From Dryococelus australis (taxonomy: Eukaryota > Arthropoda > Insecta > Phasmatodea > Phasmatidae): DNA of 64,000 nucleotides. Numbering within the stretch: the first letter of the stretch is position 1; each line of letters starts with the position of its first letter. The stretch covers positions 89,761,416 to 89,825,415 of the forward strand of contig CM057009.1 in NCBI GenBank assembly GCA_029891345.1, given 5' to 3'. The notes beneath the pieces were generated by a model, which was given only the letters and a program-made list of their open reading frames with translations, was not told the origin of the DNA and made no database searches. Of this stretch, positions 11,040 through 24,125 are shown piece by piece. The position numbers and the translations under genes are program-made.

Positions 11040-12630
11040 AAATGGCCTTGTTATGGCTGACTGCTGGCAACAGGACACTTCGCATGCCATCAATGACACG
11101 TTAATGGGCTGTTGATGGAAATGAAACTGGCGGCTTAGAGAGGGTATACCGCTAATGATCCACAAATGGCTCGCCAACTGTATTACAGCACTGGCAGCAC
11201 TTAAATTATCAATTTTGGGTCATTGATGGCACATCACTATTGGGTTTCGAACACTTAAGAGACAGTCGGCTGACTGTGGATATACTGATGGCATTGCTGT
11301 ATTACTGCTGGCCCAGAAAACTTATGGGGCTACACAACTGGCCCTGTTATGGTTAACTGCTGGCACCAAGACACTTGGCATGCCATTTATGGCCCACTGA
11401 TAGAATGTTGATGGAAATGACACTGATAGTTGAGAATATATGACCTATTAATGGCCCATAGCCAGCTGTATTCCAGTAATGGCCACAAATAACCTATACT
11501 TATTGCGGGTAAAAGTATAGCTAACATCTATAAGCCATTTGATGGCTGTGAAGTGGTAAATATATGGACTATTGCTGGTGCAATTTGGTTTATTATGGGA
11601 ATTTTTATGGCTAATATAATTATTGATCATATTATACAATAAGTAGATTATTTGTAAATTTATAATGATTGAAATGCCTATAGCAAAATGCTGTAAATAC
11701 AGTATTAGGCGTGACTTCGTGACTGGTATTTAATAATTTGAGATAGGCCTATGCAATATTTTACATGTATGACTGCTTATTAAATTGAGAAGTTAAAATA
11801 AAATAATATAAAACCATCTTTAGGAAATTAACATTGAGAGGCTTTTGCTGTTTCACATCACTCAAACGTTCATAACTGGCGACTGCATTTCAAAACAGAT
11901 GAATAGCATCCAGGCGACATACATAATGCGGAATATTGCATTAAAGACAATTTTTTGGGTTAATATCGCGATTCGTGTAGGAAGATTTCTGTCAACGAGA
12001 GTATTTTATTATTTATCTGCATCCTTTTCAAAGCAGATTTGTTCGCATAGTAAGATTTAAGGCAATGGAATAACTGGTGTAATTTATATTATATTAGTGT
12101 TAGCTAATAATTCAGGTATGAGTATATTCTATATTAGTTCATCCAAATGCAAGAATACACAGTGGAGTAATGGTTAGCATGCTGGGCTGTCAATGCAAGG
12201 GGTGTATGTTCGTGCCCTCTCTATTCCTCCGGTAAGCGTAGGATTTTTATGTCGTATAATGTATTTAAGAATGAAGTAAAGGAAATTAAATACAAAGAAA
12301 GTTGATATTGATGCTAAAAATAATTATTTTCAAGGAACTGTGGAAAGACATATGGCGAAAGCAAGGCTAGCCATCAGTACGCCATCTGATGGCTGTGAAA
12401 TGATACATCAATGGGCCATGGTTGTTGTAAGCACATGGGCCATGCTTGGACTATTTGTGTTCACCAGACCTGGGACTGTTATGGGCAGAGTATGGCTAGT
12501 TAGTGGTGCCACGTCAGTACCAGTTATGGCGCCGGGTGCATGTCAGCAATTTGCCAAATGTTTGCCGGCTTGGCATCCGACTGTAAACCATCAATGGGTC
12601 ATATGGTGTTTGCCACTGAAAGATTAACTA
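11040..12630 (+). repeat. Interspersed 1.6-kb repeat, copy 1
   Basis: Homologous throughout to 18,620-20,405. The first part holds partial tandem units of about 297 bp, rich in the word ATGGC and beginning near 11,042 and 11,339. The middle is AT-rich. At 12,161-12,245 there is a tRNA-like module, and the end (12,340-12,630) matches 20,140-20,405. No coding capacity is seen. The class is unknown; a non-autonomous DNA transposon or Helitron-like element is possible, but I could not find definite termini. Confidence 0.75.
12161..12245 (+). repeat. tRNA-like (pol III promoter-like) module
   Basis: TGGTTAGCATGCTGG resembles an A box and GTTCGTGCCC, about 35 bp on, resembles a B box. The same module sits at 19,953-20,040 in copy 2 of the large repeat. 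It looks like an old SINE head within the repeat and not a tRNA gene, since no cloverleaf is complete. Confidence 0.5.
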
Positions 12631-12888
12631 ATAAATGTTTTACAAGTGGCTTTATAAGAAATTTTGCAGACATTTGCAGACGATGGAAGAGAAAATGAAA
12701 TAAGTGAGCTGATATACGAAGTACAGAATTGTGGACAAATTAAAAATTTTATTTTTGACCCAAACATTCATTTCAGACCAAGAACACCGCCATATAGAGC
12801 ACTTAACGATACCGAGGTCGCCATACGCAGTTTCATCGAGAATAAATGTCGTGAGGAATAAATTAATGCCTCCAAGTTTTCCAGGAAC

Positions 12889-13122
12889 TGTGGTGGCTAA
12901 GTGGTTAAACTGCTCGCCTCCGACCAAAGCGATCTGGGTTCAATCCCTGTCGGAGTCAATCCGGATTTTTGTACGTGGGAATCTTGCCGGACGATGCCGT
13001 TTGTCGCCGAGTTTTCTCGAGGTCTCCCGCTTTCCCCATCCTTGCTTTCCGGCGCTGCTCCATTCTCACCTCAATTAACGCTTATGGGCTCTCAAGACCT
13101 CGTTGTTAAGAGGACTATGTAG
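12889..13122 (+). repeat. tRNA-derived SINE, near full length
   Basis: The head has GTGGCTAAGTGGTTAAACTG (A box) and GGGTTCAATCCC (B box) in tRNA-like spacing. The body shares CGGACGATGCCG, TTTTCTCG and TTTCCCCATCC wording with the copy at 39,042-39,262. The tail reads GCTCTCAAGACCTCGTTGTT. Such elements are transcribed by RNA polymerase III and copied by a partner LINE. Confidence 0.85.
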
Positions 13123-15493
13123 CTGCGCGTCAAGAAGTGAGGGAGCGATACGGGCGACACTAACACGTACGCCAAGCGCGTCATCGCTCCTACGCGCAAG
13201 GCGTGCAGTGTTTCCGCCATAACTCTTTACTTTGTAAACTAGATCTGAAACAGTGGGGTTTCACACGCGACGAAAGTCCACAGATCAAACTACCCGCGTA
13301 TAATCGTAATTTTATCTCACCGCTTAAAGAAACATCATAGGCAATCTTTAAAAATGTAACATTTGACCACTTTCGCGACCTTTTTCTCCATTAATGCACT
13401 TAATACAATAAAAGTAAAAAGATAGCGCCAGCGACAATAGTATTTTATACTTTCTGAAAAACTTCGTAATTCCAGAATTATGTTTTCCGAGACACGCGTT
13501 TACGCGCAAACAACGATTTCACAGAAAACGTTTCAGTACATAGGACTCTTAACAGACGCCCAAATCTCTCAACTCAACTCACCTCCAAGGGTTCCAGTTG
13601 GACTTTGTAATCGGTCAGCCATCTGCAGGTCTCCTAACATCATCAACAAACCACGACAGTGTCCGGCACACTTTCCACACTCCAAGGTCTGGGATCGAGC
13701 AGGAGAGCCCAGTGATAGGGAAACAGATTTGTAAACCGACCGATGAGCCAACAGCAGGTCCTTCTAAATAAAACCTATACCATATTAATTAACAAAAGTT
13801 TGTGTTGGGATACTGTTTTTTCCAGCACATTCCTACGCAATTTTGAAAATATTTTTAGTTCTTATGAACTATGAACTTATCTTATGAACTCGGTAATAAC
13901 TACCGAGGACATAGACACACACATACATAAGAGACGATAGTTACAAAAATCTCAACTTAAAAGAAACATGGTTTCAAAACGGTCATTAAGGGTATTATCG
14001 GTAGGCCTTTTGCTAATATGAAAAAAAATATGCTTGTTTCATCCCATTTTTCAATTGCGCTGCATCTTAAAATATTACAAAATTTAATGACGATTCAATG
14101 AAATTCGCAAAATTAACTCAGCTGAAATAGTTTTGACAATGTTACAAAATAACAATAGGTCAGAATAAGCTGTTGCCTACGTGATAAAATTTTCATTTAC
14201 CAACTCGAGAGTTATGTGAATTATTATCTCACTTTGATCGCCAAACTGACTTTGAAACAGTGAGCTAGGGCAAGGGTAATTGTGTACCGAACATATTTTG
14301 TTCTGAGATATTCTTACTGGTTACTTTCTTAAACATCTTTTTTTAAATTATTTTGAAAAAAAATTTTTTGCTGTGAACATGCGAATGTTAAATTTATTTG
14401 ATTTTTAAAAAAATGTAACCCTCGCTGTGCGATATCTGGAACGATATTGGTGAGTATATTACCAAATCAAGTTAAAATGCATTCCGAAATTCTAATATAC
14501 GTTTTGAACAACTTATGAATGACCTCAGATTTAAACGAAAAGTGCGTGTTTATTTCAAACAAATGGGTGCTATGTTACGTATATGTGTGGCGTAAAGAGA
14601 GTTGTCATTACAAACGAATTATGAAACATAAAGACAGATAACGAAAGAATAAAACTCCTTAAATCTCACGAATTCACCACGGATGCCAGTAAAGTCCAAG
14701 TTGCATACTCAATTTTTTAACATAAGTTACTGCAGTTTTTCTAAGCAAATGTAATGAATACAGTTTGTAGTAAATGGGCTGAGCCATTTTTTTTTAAATC
14801 AGGTTCGTGGATGGAGAAACAATTATATTTAAGTTATGATTGGTTTGTAATAATAAACCCTATTGTTTATTCATTTTTGTCGTCAAATTCGTATGCACAA
14901 AAGTCATCGAATAAATTAATTTTCAGTACTGCCTGATATATATGTAAAGTTATAGTTCTAAGTGATACTATGAATGTAATTGTTTCCATAATCATTTCAA
15001 GAAAGGTAGCTCTCAGAAGTTTTCTGCAGAAAAATATTTGATATACCGAGTAACATTGACCTAACAAACAAATACTAATAGTATTGTGATTAAATATTTA
15101 GGTGCGTTAGGATATGTTTCTGTGGACGGAGTGTAACGGATTTCCCAAGTAAGCGTTCAGTTTTTATACAGCCAAAAACGTGTTCCAGTAAATGATATGC
15201 TGGAGTGAAACAAGAATTACCACTGCGACAACATTTTATTACTTTTATAATAAATTACCTCAAAGATACACTATAACACTTTTTTAAAGTAGACCTTCTA
15301 AACTTTAATGGATTTTTTAAACCCATTCATAGTACGTAAATGATACCACATATCAGAGTGCAAGTATAGGAACGTTCAGTATAGCTACTAGACCACGTTT
15401 ACCATCGCTATTTCTCTCTATACGTGTACACTGATGTGGTATATTTGCGAATAATTTCTTAGACTGAAGATTTATTTTGTGTCATTCAGTAGT
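13123..15493. other. Gene-free stretch
   Basis: No gene, repeat or motif that I can support. AT-rich with short homopolymers. The longest reading frames show no recognisable domain or composition. Confidence 0.55.
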
Positions 15494-15735
15494 TACAGGG
15501 TATTCGCGGAAAAAGTGGGCTCTTTTTAAGGCCCTTCCAAAATTTTCCTTCAAGCCAATTTTTTTCTTTCCGCCACATTTTAACACCAACAGTGCCATGT
15601 GACTAATGAATATAGTGTATACTTTCACCACACTCAAAAGTTAATATCTGAGTCTTCAATAAAACATTCTTATTGGTCGCTGATGTCTGGTGGGAGGGCC
15701 TTAAAAAGTGCTCACTTTACCGTGCACAGCCTATA
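15494..15735. mobile_element. MITE, copy 1
   Basis: About 240 bp with terminal inverted repeats of roughly 40 bp. The left end has AAGTGGGCTCTTTTTAAGGC and the right end is its approximate reverse complement, with CTCACTTTACCGTGCACAG. The same termini bound a second copy at 59,286-59,530. No open reading frame, so it would be mobilised by a transposase elsewhere. Target duplication is not clear. Confidence 0.75.
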
Positions 15736-18619
15736 ACAACAGCCACGAGTATTTCGCGAAATCATTCGGAGGCGAGGTAGACTCCAAACACTTGTTCTTT
15801 TCTCCTACTGTTGTGATTGGACGACAGTTCTTTAGACACGCCCTGTTTAACTGCTCGCCAATAATAAGCTTGAAGCGTGAGTGTTTAACAGTCCTGTATG
15901 GAAGCCTCACTTGATCACCGCAACCAATAAGCAAACGACAATGTCTCGAGTGTATAGAGGACTGTCCAGCCTAGCTTGCTATCAAATCAATCCGCGATAT
16001 ACTCGAACTTCGCTGGCAAAACACATGTTGCTTGTCCAAATTCTTTCTTTCAACTTGTGAAACACTTGGCATACGCCCCCCCCCCCCCCCCCCCTTCCGC
16101 TCAATCATCCTACCAGGGCTGCGGCAGCCAACTGTGAGATGGACATTTCCTCTGGTGTTCAGCTCCGAGCGCTACCGCTTGTAGTGTATCTAAATTGCCC
16201 CCTCTTCCCCTCACAGCGCCTGGTCTACAGTGAGTCACAGTCACGCATGCGTACAATCAGTAATGGACAGTGCAGGCTGGAAGCCCACCGTCAATTTGCT
16301 CCAAGGCTGCTCACATACGTGGGATGTGGCGCTCCGCAACTCCTAGCTCCGCGCTTCGCTTGTGAGGTACCCTTTCGCGTGATCGAAAATTCAACTATGC
16401 AACCACCGACGCACTCCGGACGTTCGAAAATTAATCGTTTGGTGAGCCCAGTTGAAACCCAGTTGTCGGTTACACCGGCCTGAAAATCTGGTGGATCTGA
16501 TGGATATGCACGAAAACTTCAACCGATGAATTTTTGATCGCTTTCTCTGAAAAATAGAAGTTAAAAATACACACAACTCGTATTTTCAAGCATTCCAAAA
16601 TATACCAAAATAATTCAAACGTCGTGTTTTACGAATAGGCGAATAAATCTTTAGAATTTTAGTAAAATTATATTAATTTATGTCTGAAAGTAGACGAAAA
16701 CACCGTTAAAAATCAACTTGATGTTCAAAAAATGCCTCAACCTGTGTACACCGGTGTATCAACCACTGGTGGATTAATCGATGAATTTTCGAATACGCGG
16801 CTTGCGATTTTTCGGGTGTATTCTTTCACATGCATCCTGCACGCCGCACTCAAAGGCGATTCGGAAGACACCTTGAATACTAAAATTACATTAATTAATA
16901 TGTAATAGTGCTTAACTTGTGATTTTTTACTTCCCTTTGTTCCGTGGAATTTATCGCGGTTCTGGTGACAGTGTTCTTCTATAGAATCCACGTCAACGAT
17001 ACAAAAGGTTTTAAATATGAACACATGTCTGCATATTATCGTTCCAGATTTAATAACTGCATTACGTAATAATTTTCAAAATGCAACATGCATTTTTTTT
17101 TCTTGAGGTAATTCCCATTGCTATGTTACTTGTATATTTCTTGCACGAGGGCAGTACTAGTTTTTTCTTTTTAATGTTATAAATATAATTTTACAGCAGA
17201 TTTAAAACAATTTCCTTATACCTAAGTAAGTGCGTGAAAAATTCTAATCGGTTATAGTCAGGTAAATGTGTTTTTTTTTTTTTTTTTTTTTTCGTCCTTG
17301 TCAAGTACTATTTATTAACAGACACAAGCAACAGTTTCATGCAAACTTACTGCACATCGGTTTTGCTAACCATAGCACAGCTGACGATTACATTTCATTG
17401 CAAAAAATTATTTCCAATAAACCCCCCGTACTTTTTACCCAGAAAATATTTGAGAGTTGAAAGGGGAATCATTGAGGATTTTTCTTGAAGCTGTTTAGTG
17501 CAGTTCTGTTTCAAAATGTTCGATATATTGCTTGAAAATTTGCTACAATTTCTAGGCATGGTGATTTATCGCGAAACTGTCGCGAAGCGTGTTAGCTTTC
17601 AACGTTCTATGCACGTATCTGGTAACATTTATTTCCACATTGGCTTCTGTATATATGTAGTTCTGTTTCCTAGTTTAACTGCTGGAATGAAACGTCTTTT
17701 GCTCTGAACGAACATGATTCGCCTGCGAAAAGCTGCGAAAGAATAATCCAATATTAACATTATTAGGAATCCATAGACTACCTTGACACACAGTAGTTTC
17801 GCGAACGATCACCATCACCGACTTTTCTGTATTTTGAACTTCTCAATTGTTATTGGTTTTTGTAAGTGCTATTTTAATACCATCTCTCAATGCTGATTAA
17901 GTCATCAGTTGGAAATCTTAAAAACTGACCTAACTCACCTCAACACTAAAAGACGCCAATTCCCAAGATGAGTTATTAATACACAGATTCACTCTTGGTA
18001 AGCAGCTTGCATGAAATTCTTTTTAAATTGTAAACAGTGCCTGATATTTAGGAGTATAATGGATAACGTTGTTTATATGCTTTGAAAAATGTATTTCAAG
18101 AACATATTAGTGGAAAAGTTTTTTAAAACCACTTGGTCTTAAAATGTTGAGAAAATTAACCAATGAACATAATTTATTTTGGTATTTTTTCATGTATGAT
18201 TATATTCATTGATCACAGTCCTTCCAGTGTGGTTATTCGGTACTAATCCGACATTGAAAGAAAGTAGCAATATTTTAATCACGTTATTTTATATCGACGT
18301 AAAATAATTGTAGCTCAATTTAATCAAAAAAAATTTTATATTTCTTCCATTATTATTTATTAATTTGTAAATTAGCACATTCTTCTAATTACAAATAAGG
18401 CTGTTCTTGCAAAACGAAATACGTTATGGTATATTGGTAGCCTTTTAGTGAAGACAGGATCTCTTAAATCTATTGCCGCCCTTCACATCGTATTTCAATA
18501 CACGGTTTGAATAAGTTCCATTTCCACAAACAACTTAAGAGATTTTACAACGGGGTATTTTAGATAACAGAATTAAACAAAAGTCTACAATAGCGTTGCT
18601 CAAAGATGTTACTTCCCAT
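15736..18619. other. Gene-free stretch with GC-rich island
   Basis: No supported gene. A C homopolymer lies at 16,076-16,094 and a GC-richer island at about 16,100-16,480. A diverged ~35-bp inverted similarity (GAATTTTCGA...CGCG) joins about 16,381-16,415 and 16,762-16,795. A poly-T run lies at 17,270-17,291. The rest is AT-rich. Confidence 0.5.
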
Positions 18620-20405
18620 GTAGTAAGCCGCAGTTGGCCGACTGTGGTTTTACTGCTGGCACTGCTGTATGACTGCTGGCACTGAATACTTATGGGTTTA
18701 CACTAATGGCTCTGTTATGGTTGACTGCTGGCAACAGGACACTTCACGTGCCATCAATGGCACGTTAATGGGATGTTCATGGAAATTAAACTGATGGCTG
18801 AGAGTGGGTATACTGCTAATGATCCACAAATGGCTTGCTAACTGTATTCCAGCACTGGCAATACTTAACTTATCCATTTAGGGGCCATAGATGGCACTTC
18901 AATATAGTGTATCGCGCACTTAAGAGACAGTCGGCTGACCGTGGTTTTACTGATGGCATTGCTGGATTACTGCTGGCCCAGAAAACTTATGGGTCTGCAA
19001 AACTGGCCCTGCTATGGTTAACTGATGGCACCAAGACACTTGGCATGCAATTTATGGCCCACTGATGGAATGTTGATGGAAATGAAACTGATGGTTGAGA
19101 GTAAGTGACTTATTAATGGCCCGTAAATGGCTTACCAACTGTATTCCAGCAATGGCGGCACATAACCTATATTTATTGCGGGTAAAAGTATGGGTAGCCA
19201 TATATAGGCCATTTGATGGCTGTGGTGTGGTACATCGCTGGACCATTGTTGTTGCAATTTGGTTTATTATTGGAATTGTTATGGCTGTCACTCTTCACAG
19301 ATAGCTTCTTCAAACTACACTACTACAAGCCGTATTCGACACCAAGGCCAACAAACTTTAATTTTTCCTGAGGTTAACAAAAATTCCTCATTTTTCTGGC
19401 TTGTCTAATATAATTATATATCATATGATCCAAAGAGTAGATTATTTGAAAATATGTAATGATGGAAATATCTATGGCTAAATGCTGTAAATACATAATT
19501 GGGCGTGACTTGTGACTGGTATTGAATAATTTGACATAGCCCTATGTAATATTTGACATGTATGACCATATAAATAAAATGAGAAGTTAAAAATATATAT
19601 ATATAACCACACTTAGAAAATTAAAACTGAAGTGCTTTTGTTGTTTCACATCACTAAAATATTCATAACTGGCCACTGAATTTCAAAACAGATGAATAGC
19701 ATCCAGGTAACATACGTACTGCGAAAGATTACATTAAAAGCAAGTTTTAGGGTTAATATCACGATTCATGTAGGAATATTTCTCTCAACGTCAATATTTT
19801 TGTTTATCTGCATCTATTTAATAACTGGTTTGTTCGCATGGGAAATTTTAAGGCTATGAAATAAGTGGTGTATTTATATTCTATTAGTGTTTGTTGATAA
19901 TTCAATCCCGAGTATATTCCAAATAAGTTCATCGAAACACAAGAATACACAGTTGAGTAAAGGTTAGCATACTTGGCTGTCAATACAAGTGATATAGGTT
20001 CGTGTCCCCTCTACTCCTCCGGTAAGCATAAGATTTTCATGTCGTATAATGTGTTTAATAGTGAAGTAAAGGAAATTGAAAACACAGGAAAGTTGGTATT
20101 GATAGTAAAAATAAATTATTCTTGAGATATAGTTTTAGACATGTGGAGATAGCATGGCTACCCATCAGTAGGTCATCTAATGGCTGTGAGATGGTACATG
20201 GATGGGCCATTGATGCTGTAAGCACATGGGCCATGCTTGCACCATTTGTGTTCACCACACCTGGGCCAGTTATGGGCAGAGTATGGCTAGTTAGTGGTGC
20301 CACTTCAGGACCAGCAATTTTGCCGGGTGGATGCCAGATATTGGCCAACTGTTTGCCGGCTTGGCACCCGACTGTAATCCATCAATGAGCCATATGTGGT
20401 TTTGC
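18620..20405 (+). repeat. Interspersed 1.8-kb repeat, copy 2
   Basis: Homologous to 11,040-12,630, in the same orientation. It has two fuller tandem units starting near 18,635 and 18,925 (period about 290 bp) and the same tRNA-like module at 19,953-20,040. It contains an extra ~117 bp at 19,285-19,402 that copy 1 lacks and that resembles the inside of the nearby Gypsy LTR. Confidence 0.75.
19953..20040 (+). repeat. tRNA-like module, copy 2
   Basis: AAAGGTTAGCATACTTGGCT and TAGGTTCGTGTCCCC are A- and B-box-like and align with 12,161-12,245. The B box here is closer to the pol III consensus than in copy 1. Confidence 0.5.
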
Positions 20406-20869
20406 TATATGGGTTGTATTCTATTTTCCCATCTGCCTTAGTAGGATACTTAACATGTAAAATAGGTAATGTTTTATTGGTAAAAGAAAATCAGAGAAGG
20501 GGGAAGGAGAAGAGAAGGGAGTGATGGTGTATAGGTGTAAACGTGAAGTGTGTATATAAATATGTATACACGCATTTTAATGCACTTGTCGCTGCAGTAT
20601 TTATGATAGTAATATCATGGGTAATGTAAGCTTTCAGAATATCATAGGTTGCCCAATTCTAAGGAAATTTTAGAGAGTATTTTAAATAATATCAAAAGTT
20701 TATTAATTACTTGCATTTAATTGATTATATATTGGTCTCCTGATCGGAATATTAAGGATTTGAATGCGAATAGGAGCCATATTTTCCTAAATCTGCAACT
20801 CAATTAGTGTACCATTTCAGAAAAATTTGTTCTAAAATCTAAGCTACAGACGGCAAGAGAAATATGCTT
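20406..20869. other. Gene-free gap between repeats
   Basis: No supported gene. It includes a purine-rich stretch (AGAGAAGGGGGAAGGAGAAG) near 20,493 and AT-rich DNA up to the second Gypsy element. Confidence 0.5.
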
Positions 20870-22875
20870 CTTGTAGACACGGTATTTATACACTATTGCC
20901 CCTAAGGACGCAGCAAAGTGGACGTCAAAAGGTCCGCAATTCACAAACCCTTCAAAATTGAAAGAAAACTCTCGTTGAGCAGTGGGTAAACATTCTATGA
21001 AATAAAATATCAAAATTACACAGAGAAAAACAACAAAATTCATGAATCATTGTTATAGATTATTTTATTTCATAATTTCTGTCTTGTTTTTCTTTGCAAA
21101 ACTGAACATGAGATGAACATTCTCCAACATTCGGAGATATACAAAAATAGGTTATATTACATTTCTTTTGTATTATATTATTTTATATTCCTCTAAAAGT
21201 CAGATATTTGAGTAGATGAGAAAACTATAAAATACTTTTCAGGTACAAATTTTATTTCCATCCTTACAGATAAATATGTAATTAACAAATTTTTTTATAA
21301 AAATTTTTAATTCAGCCTCATAATTGGCCTATAAGCTCCCCAGATAAACAGAAAAATAATAATAATGGTAAAATATCAAAATAATACTTGAAGATCTTAT
21401 AAAAACTAACTGTTGCATTAAAAATGCTTAATATTTTTTTATAAAGAGTTTTGGGAGAAATGAATTTTTATACTTGCTTACATGTAGTGTTGCTGTAATA
21501 TAAGTGTAGGTTATTATTCCTCCTATTATTGTTTATTTTAATACAATCAACAAATTATAAATATTTTGTAATTTTACTGGCCATTTGATAAAATTCAAAC
21601 GCATGTCTTCATAATTTCAGTAGAAATGTTGCTATTTTCAAAACTTATGGGCCGCATTCTACACCAAGACCAAAAAACTTTAATTTTTCTGAGGTGAACA
21701 AAAGTTTTCCTCCTTTTTCTGACTAGTTACAATACCAGAAAGCAATTTCAAAAGAATGCCTTATTAAAATTTAAATTTTTTAAAATTATTGAACAGTTTA
21801 AAACTTTCTATTAAAAGTGCTACAACTTTTAAAAGATATTATTGATTTTACTTTGAATTTTCTTGACTCTGAACTTATCCATTTTTAGTGGCTTTAAGAA
21901 TTCCATTTTTACTTTACTTGAAAAATGGAATAAAAACAATCTCAGAAATCAATTTAAAAACTACGCCAACATGGTTCCTATACTTCTTCTTAGGACACCA
22001 TGGGTTTCTCTCCGGCATCTGACATAATGGCCTACCGAATTATGATTTTTCGACCTTTTTAGAGAGGCATTACTTCTCTTTTGCTGGCTGTCCTCCTCTG
22101 GAGAGGTGAACCGACCCCTAGCCAAAGTCCAGACAACTTTTATACAAATCTGCTAGCAATAACCCCGAGAGGGATAGGAAATGGCTAGCCAATCAGAAAA
22201 TGAATTACCAAGTCGGGGAAACAGATAAATTTGTCCTAGGAGGGGTCCCACAAATGTCGGACCAACCCCTGCAAAGATAACCACAAAATACATGATGACA
22301 CAATTCTTCTTAGCGGTGTGCTGAAATTAATTGTCGAATAAGGGCATAGATTTAGATATAGGTTCCATATATAGGTGACACACTCTCGGCCACATAGTCA
22401 CACTTCCGATTCTGATGTAAGGCAGAAAATTACATCGCGGGCGGTGCGTCAGCCCCGCTGACACACTGGTAGACCGCTCACACTGGCTGATGGGAGGATG
22501 ACAGAGGTGTAGTTCACACAGCAGTCATGCGATGGAAGCGCCGGGCAGTGAACACTGCCGGCCGCTCGCCACTTGTGAATGAAAGGTGAATGAGGATGGA
22601 GCTATTCATGTACGGTGTGGTAACAGTCTCCAAGATTGGTGTGTCGCACTGCCACACGCCGCCAGCTTGGGCGTAAAATGCCTGGGCCACGTAGGTAGCC
22701 GCACGTCCAGTCATCAGGATAGCAGGTACGTGGTAAAACAACATATCTTTTAAAACATCCTCGGGAAGGTAGCAATATTTTTCAGAATATTTTTGGGTAA
22801 ACTAACGAGCGCCCATGCTTGTTGTGTAAGGTAATTTTCGTAGTTGATAGCCGAAATTGGTGATGGTGTGACACA
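20870..22875 (-). repeat. 3' LTR of the second Gypsy element
   Basis: About 2.0 kb, homologous to 27,511-29,457. On the element's strand it starts TGTGTCACACC directly after a G-rich polypurine tract. Identity to the other LTR is about 83% at the left, about 92% near 22,100 and about 99% from 22,201 to 22,740. Confidence 0.85.
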
Positions 22876-22892
22876 ATCCCCCCTCCCCTCTA
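22876..22892 (-). other. Polypurine tract
   Basis: On the minus strand GAGGGGAGGGGGGAT lies directly against the LTR start TGTGTCAC. Textbook position and composition for plus-strand priming; it fixes the LTR edge at 22,875. Confidence 0.85.
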
Positions 22893-24125
22893 AAGAGAGG
22901 GCAGGGTTAAGAATCCTATCCATAAGCTCAGCCGAGGAGGCTTCCCTTATTGTGAGGTTCCTAATTTTAAATGGGTTATGTGGGCTTTGTTAAAACATTC
23001 AGGATGGCTTTCATCCTCCAAAAGCACAGTCACTGGTGTCCAAAATATTTTCACCTGATATGACCTAGAAACCTTTTTGCATAATTGGCACTGACTCAAG
23101 CAGCCTTATAACTAATGAAGTGAGCTTCAAGAAATACTCTGTATCCTATATTAAAGAGACAGAGCCATTAGCATACACCTCCTGAGAGGCTAACCCAGAA
23201 TGGTATTTCCGCAAATTCAGAGTAACTTCACTCCAGATCTCCTCTAGCTCTTTATTACCTACAGAATCCAAGCAGAATTCACGAAGCCCTCATGTGTTAA
23301 TCAATGGGTGGAATAGGCTTCTCCCAAAGAATAATTGTGCAGTTACCTTCTTGGTAGGCGTCACTCACCACATTATTAAAAGTGAGTGATAATTGATACA
23401 ACACCACATCCCATTCCTTATCGGATCCTGTTTGACAACCTCTCAATGCTGTTTTTAAGTTGCGATTGTATCGCTCTGCCAAATAAGGCTTCGGATAATG
23501 CGGATTGGTCTGGATCAATTTATCCCCCCCCCCCCCCAAAAAGCAAGATTCTTTATCACAGCTGAAACAAAGTATGTGGCATTATCTGTCACAATGCCCA
23601 GTGGAAACCAAAACACAGGAAATAATCTTTAACTAAGTATCTCACATGTTTCTACATATTTCAAAAATTTTCTCAATTGGAGGGGAAAAAGAACACAAAT
23701 TTGCTGAGACTATCAACTGCAACTAGAATGGAATTCAAACCTGTAGCAGTACATGGCAAAGGCCCAAACACATCCAAGTATAACTGTTCCCTTGAGAACT
23801 TGGCAACACCAGCACTATATGGACTTTCAACTTTTACATTCCTAGGCTTAACCCTTTTGGATTCTAGACACTTATTTACAAGCAGTTCGACTTCCTTATT
23901 TAAACCAGGCCAATAAAACTTCTCTTTAATATGGGCCACTGTCTTATCTGGCCCAAGGTGCCCTCCAAAATAGCTGTCATGGTAATACTGAAAAATAGTT
24001 CCACAACATAACAGAGGTACAAACAATGAAAATTTGTGAGTCTTTGGGTCAACATATCCTAACCATCCTTTCCTGATCTCATATGAACCACCCTTGCCAG
24101 CATCGATATTAGCCTTAATTTTCAC
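22893..24125 (-). pseudogene. Gypsy integrase, broken
   Basis: The 150-aa piece at 24,125-23,673 has the N-terminal zinc-binding region (HDSYFGGHLGPDKT, FYWPGL, NKCLESKR; the second Cys of the CxxC pair is Ser) and the core start LYLDVFGPLP and LVAVDSLSKF with the first Asp. The 23,539-23,297 piece has NPHYPKPYLAERYNRNLKTA, which holds the catalytic Glu. The region of the second Asp (about 23,540-23,670) is broken by a poly-C run and stops. The C-terminal tail continues degraded to about 22,900. Confidence 0.8.

Noticed and set aside
12161..12245. Genuine tRNA gene
   Set aside because: A- and B-box-like words are present but no acceptor stem or cloverleaf can be folded, and the module repeats within a mobile repeat.
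16381..16795. Diverged inverted repeat as a transposon's ends
   Set aside because: Only about 35 bp match with gaps and no target duplication could be seen.
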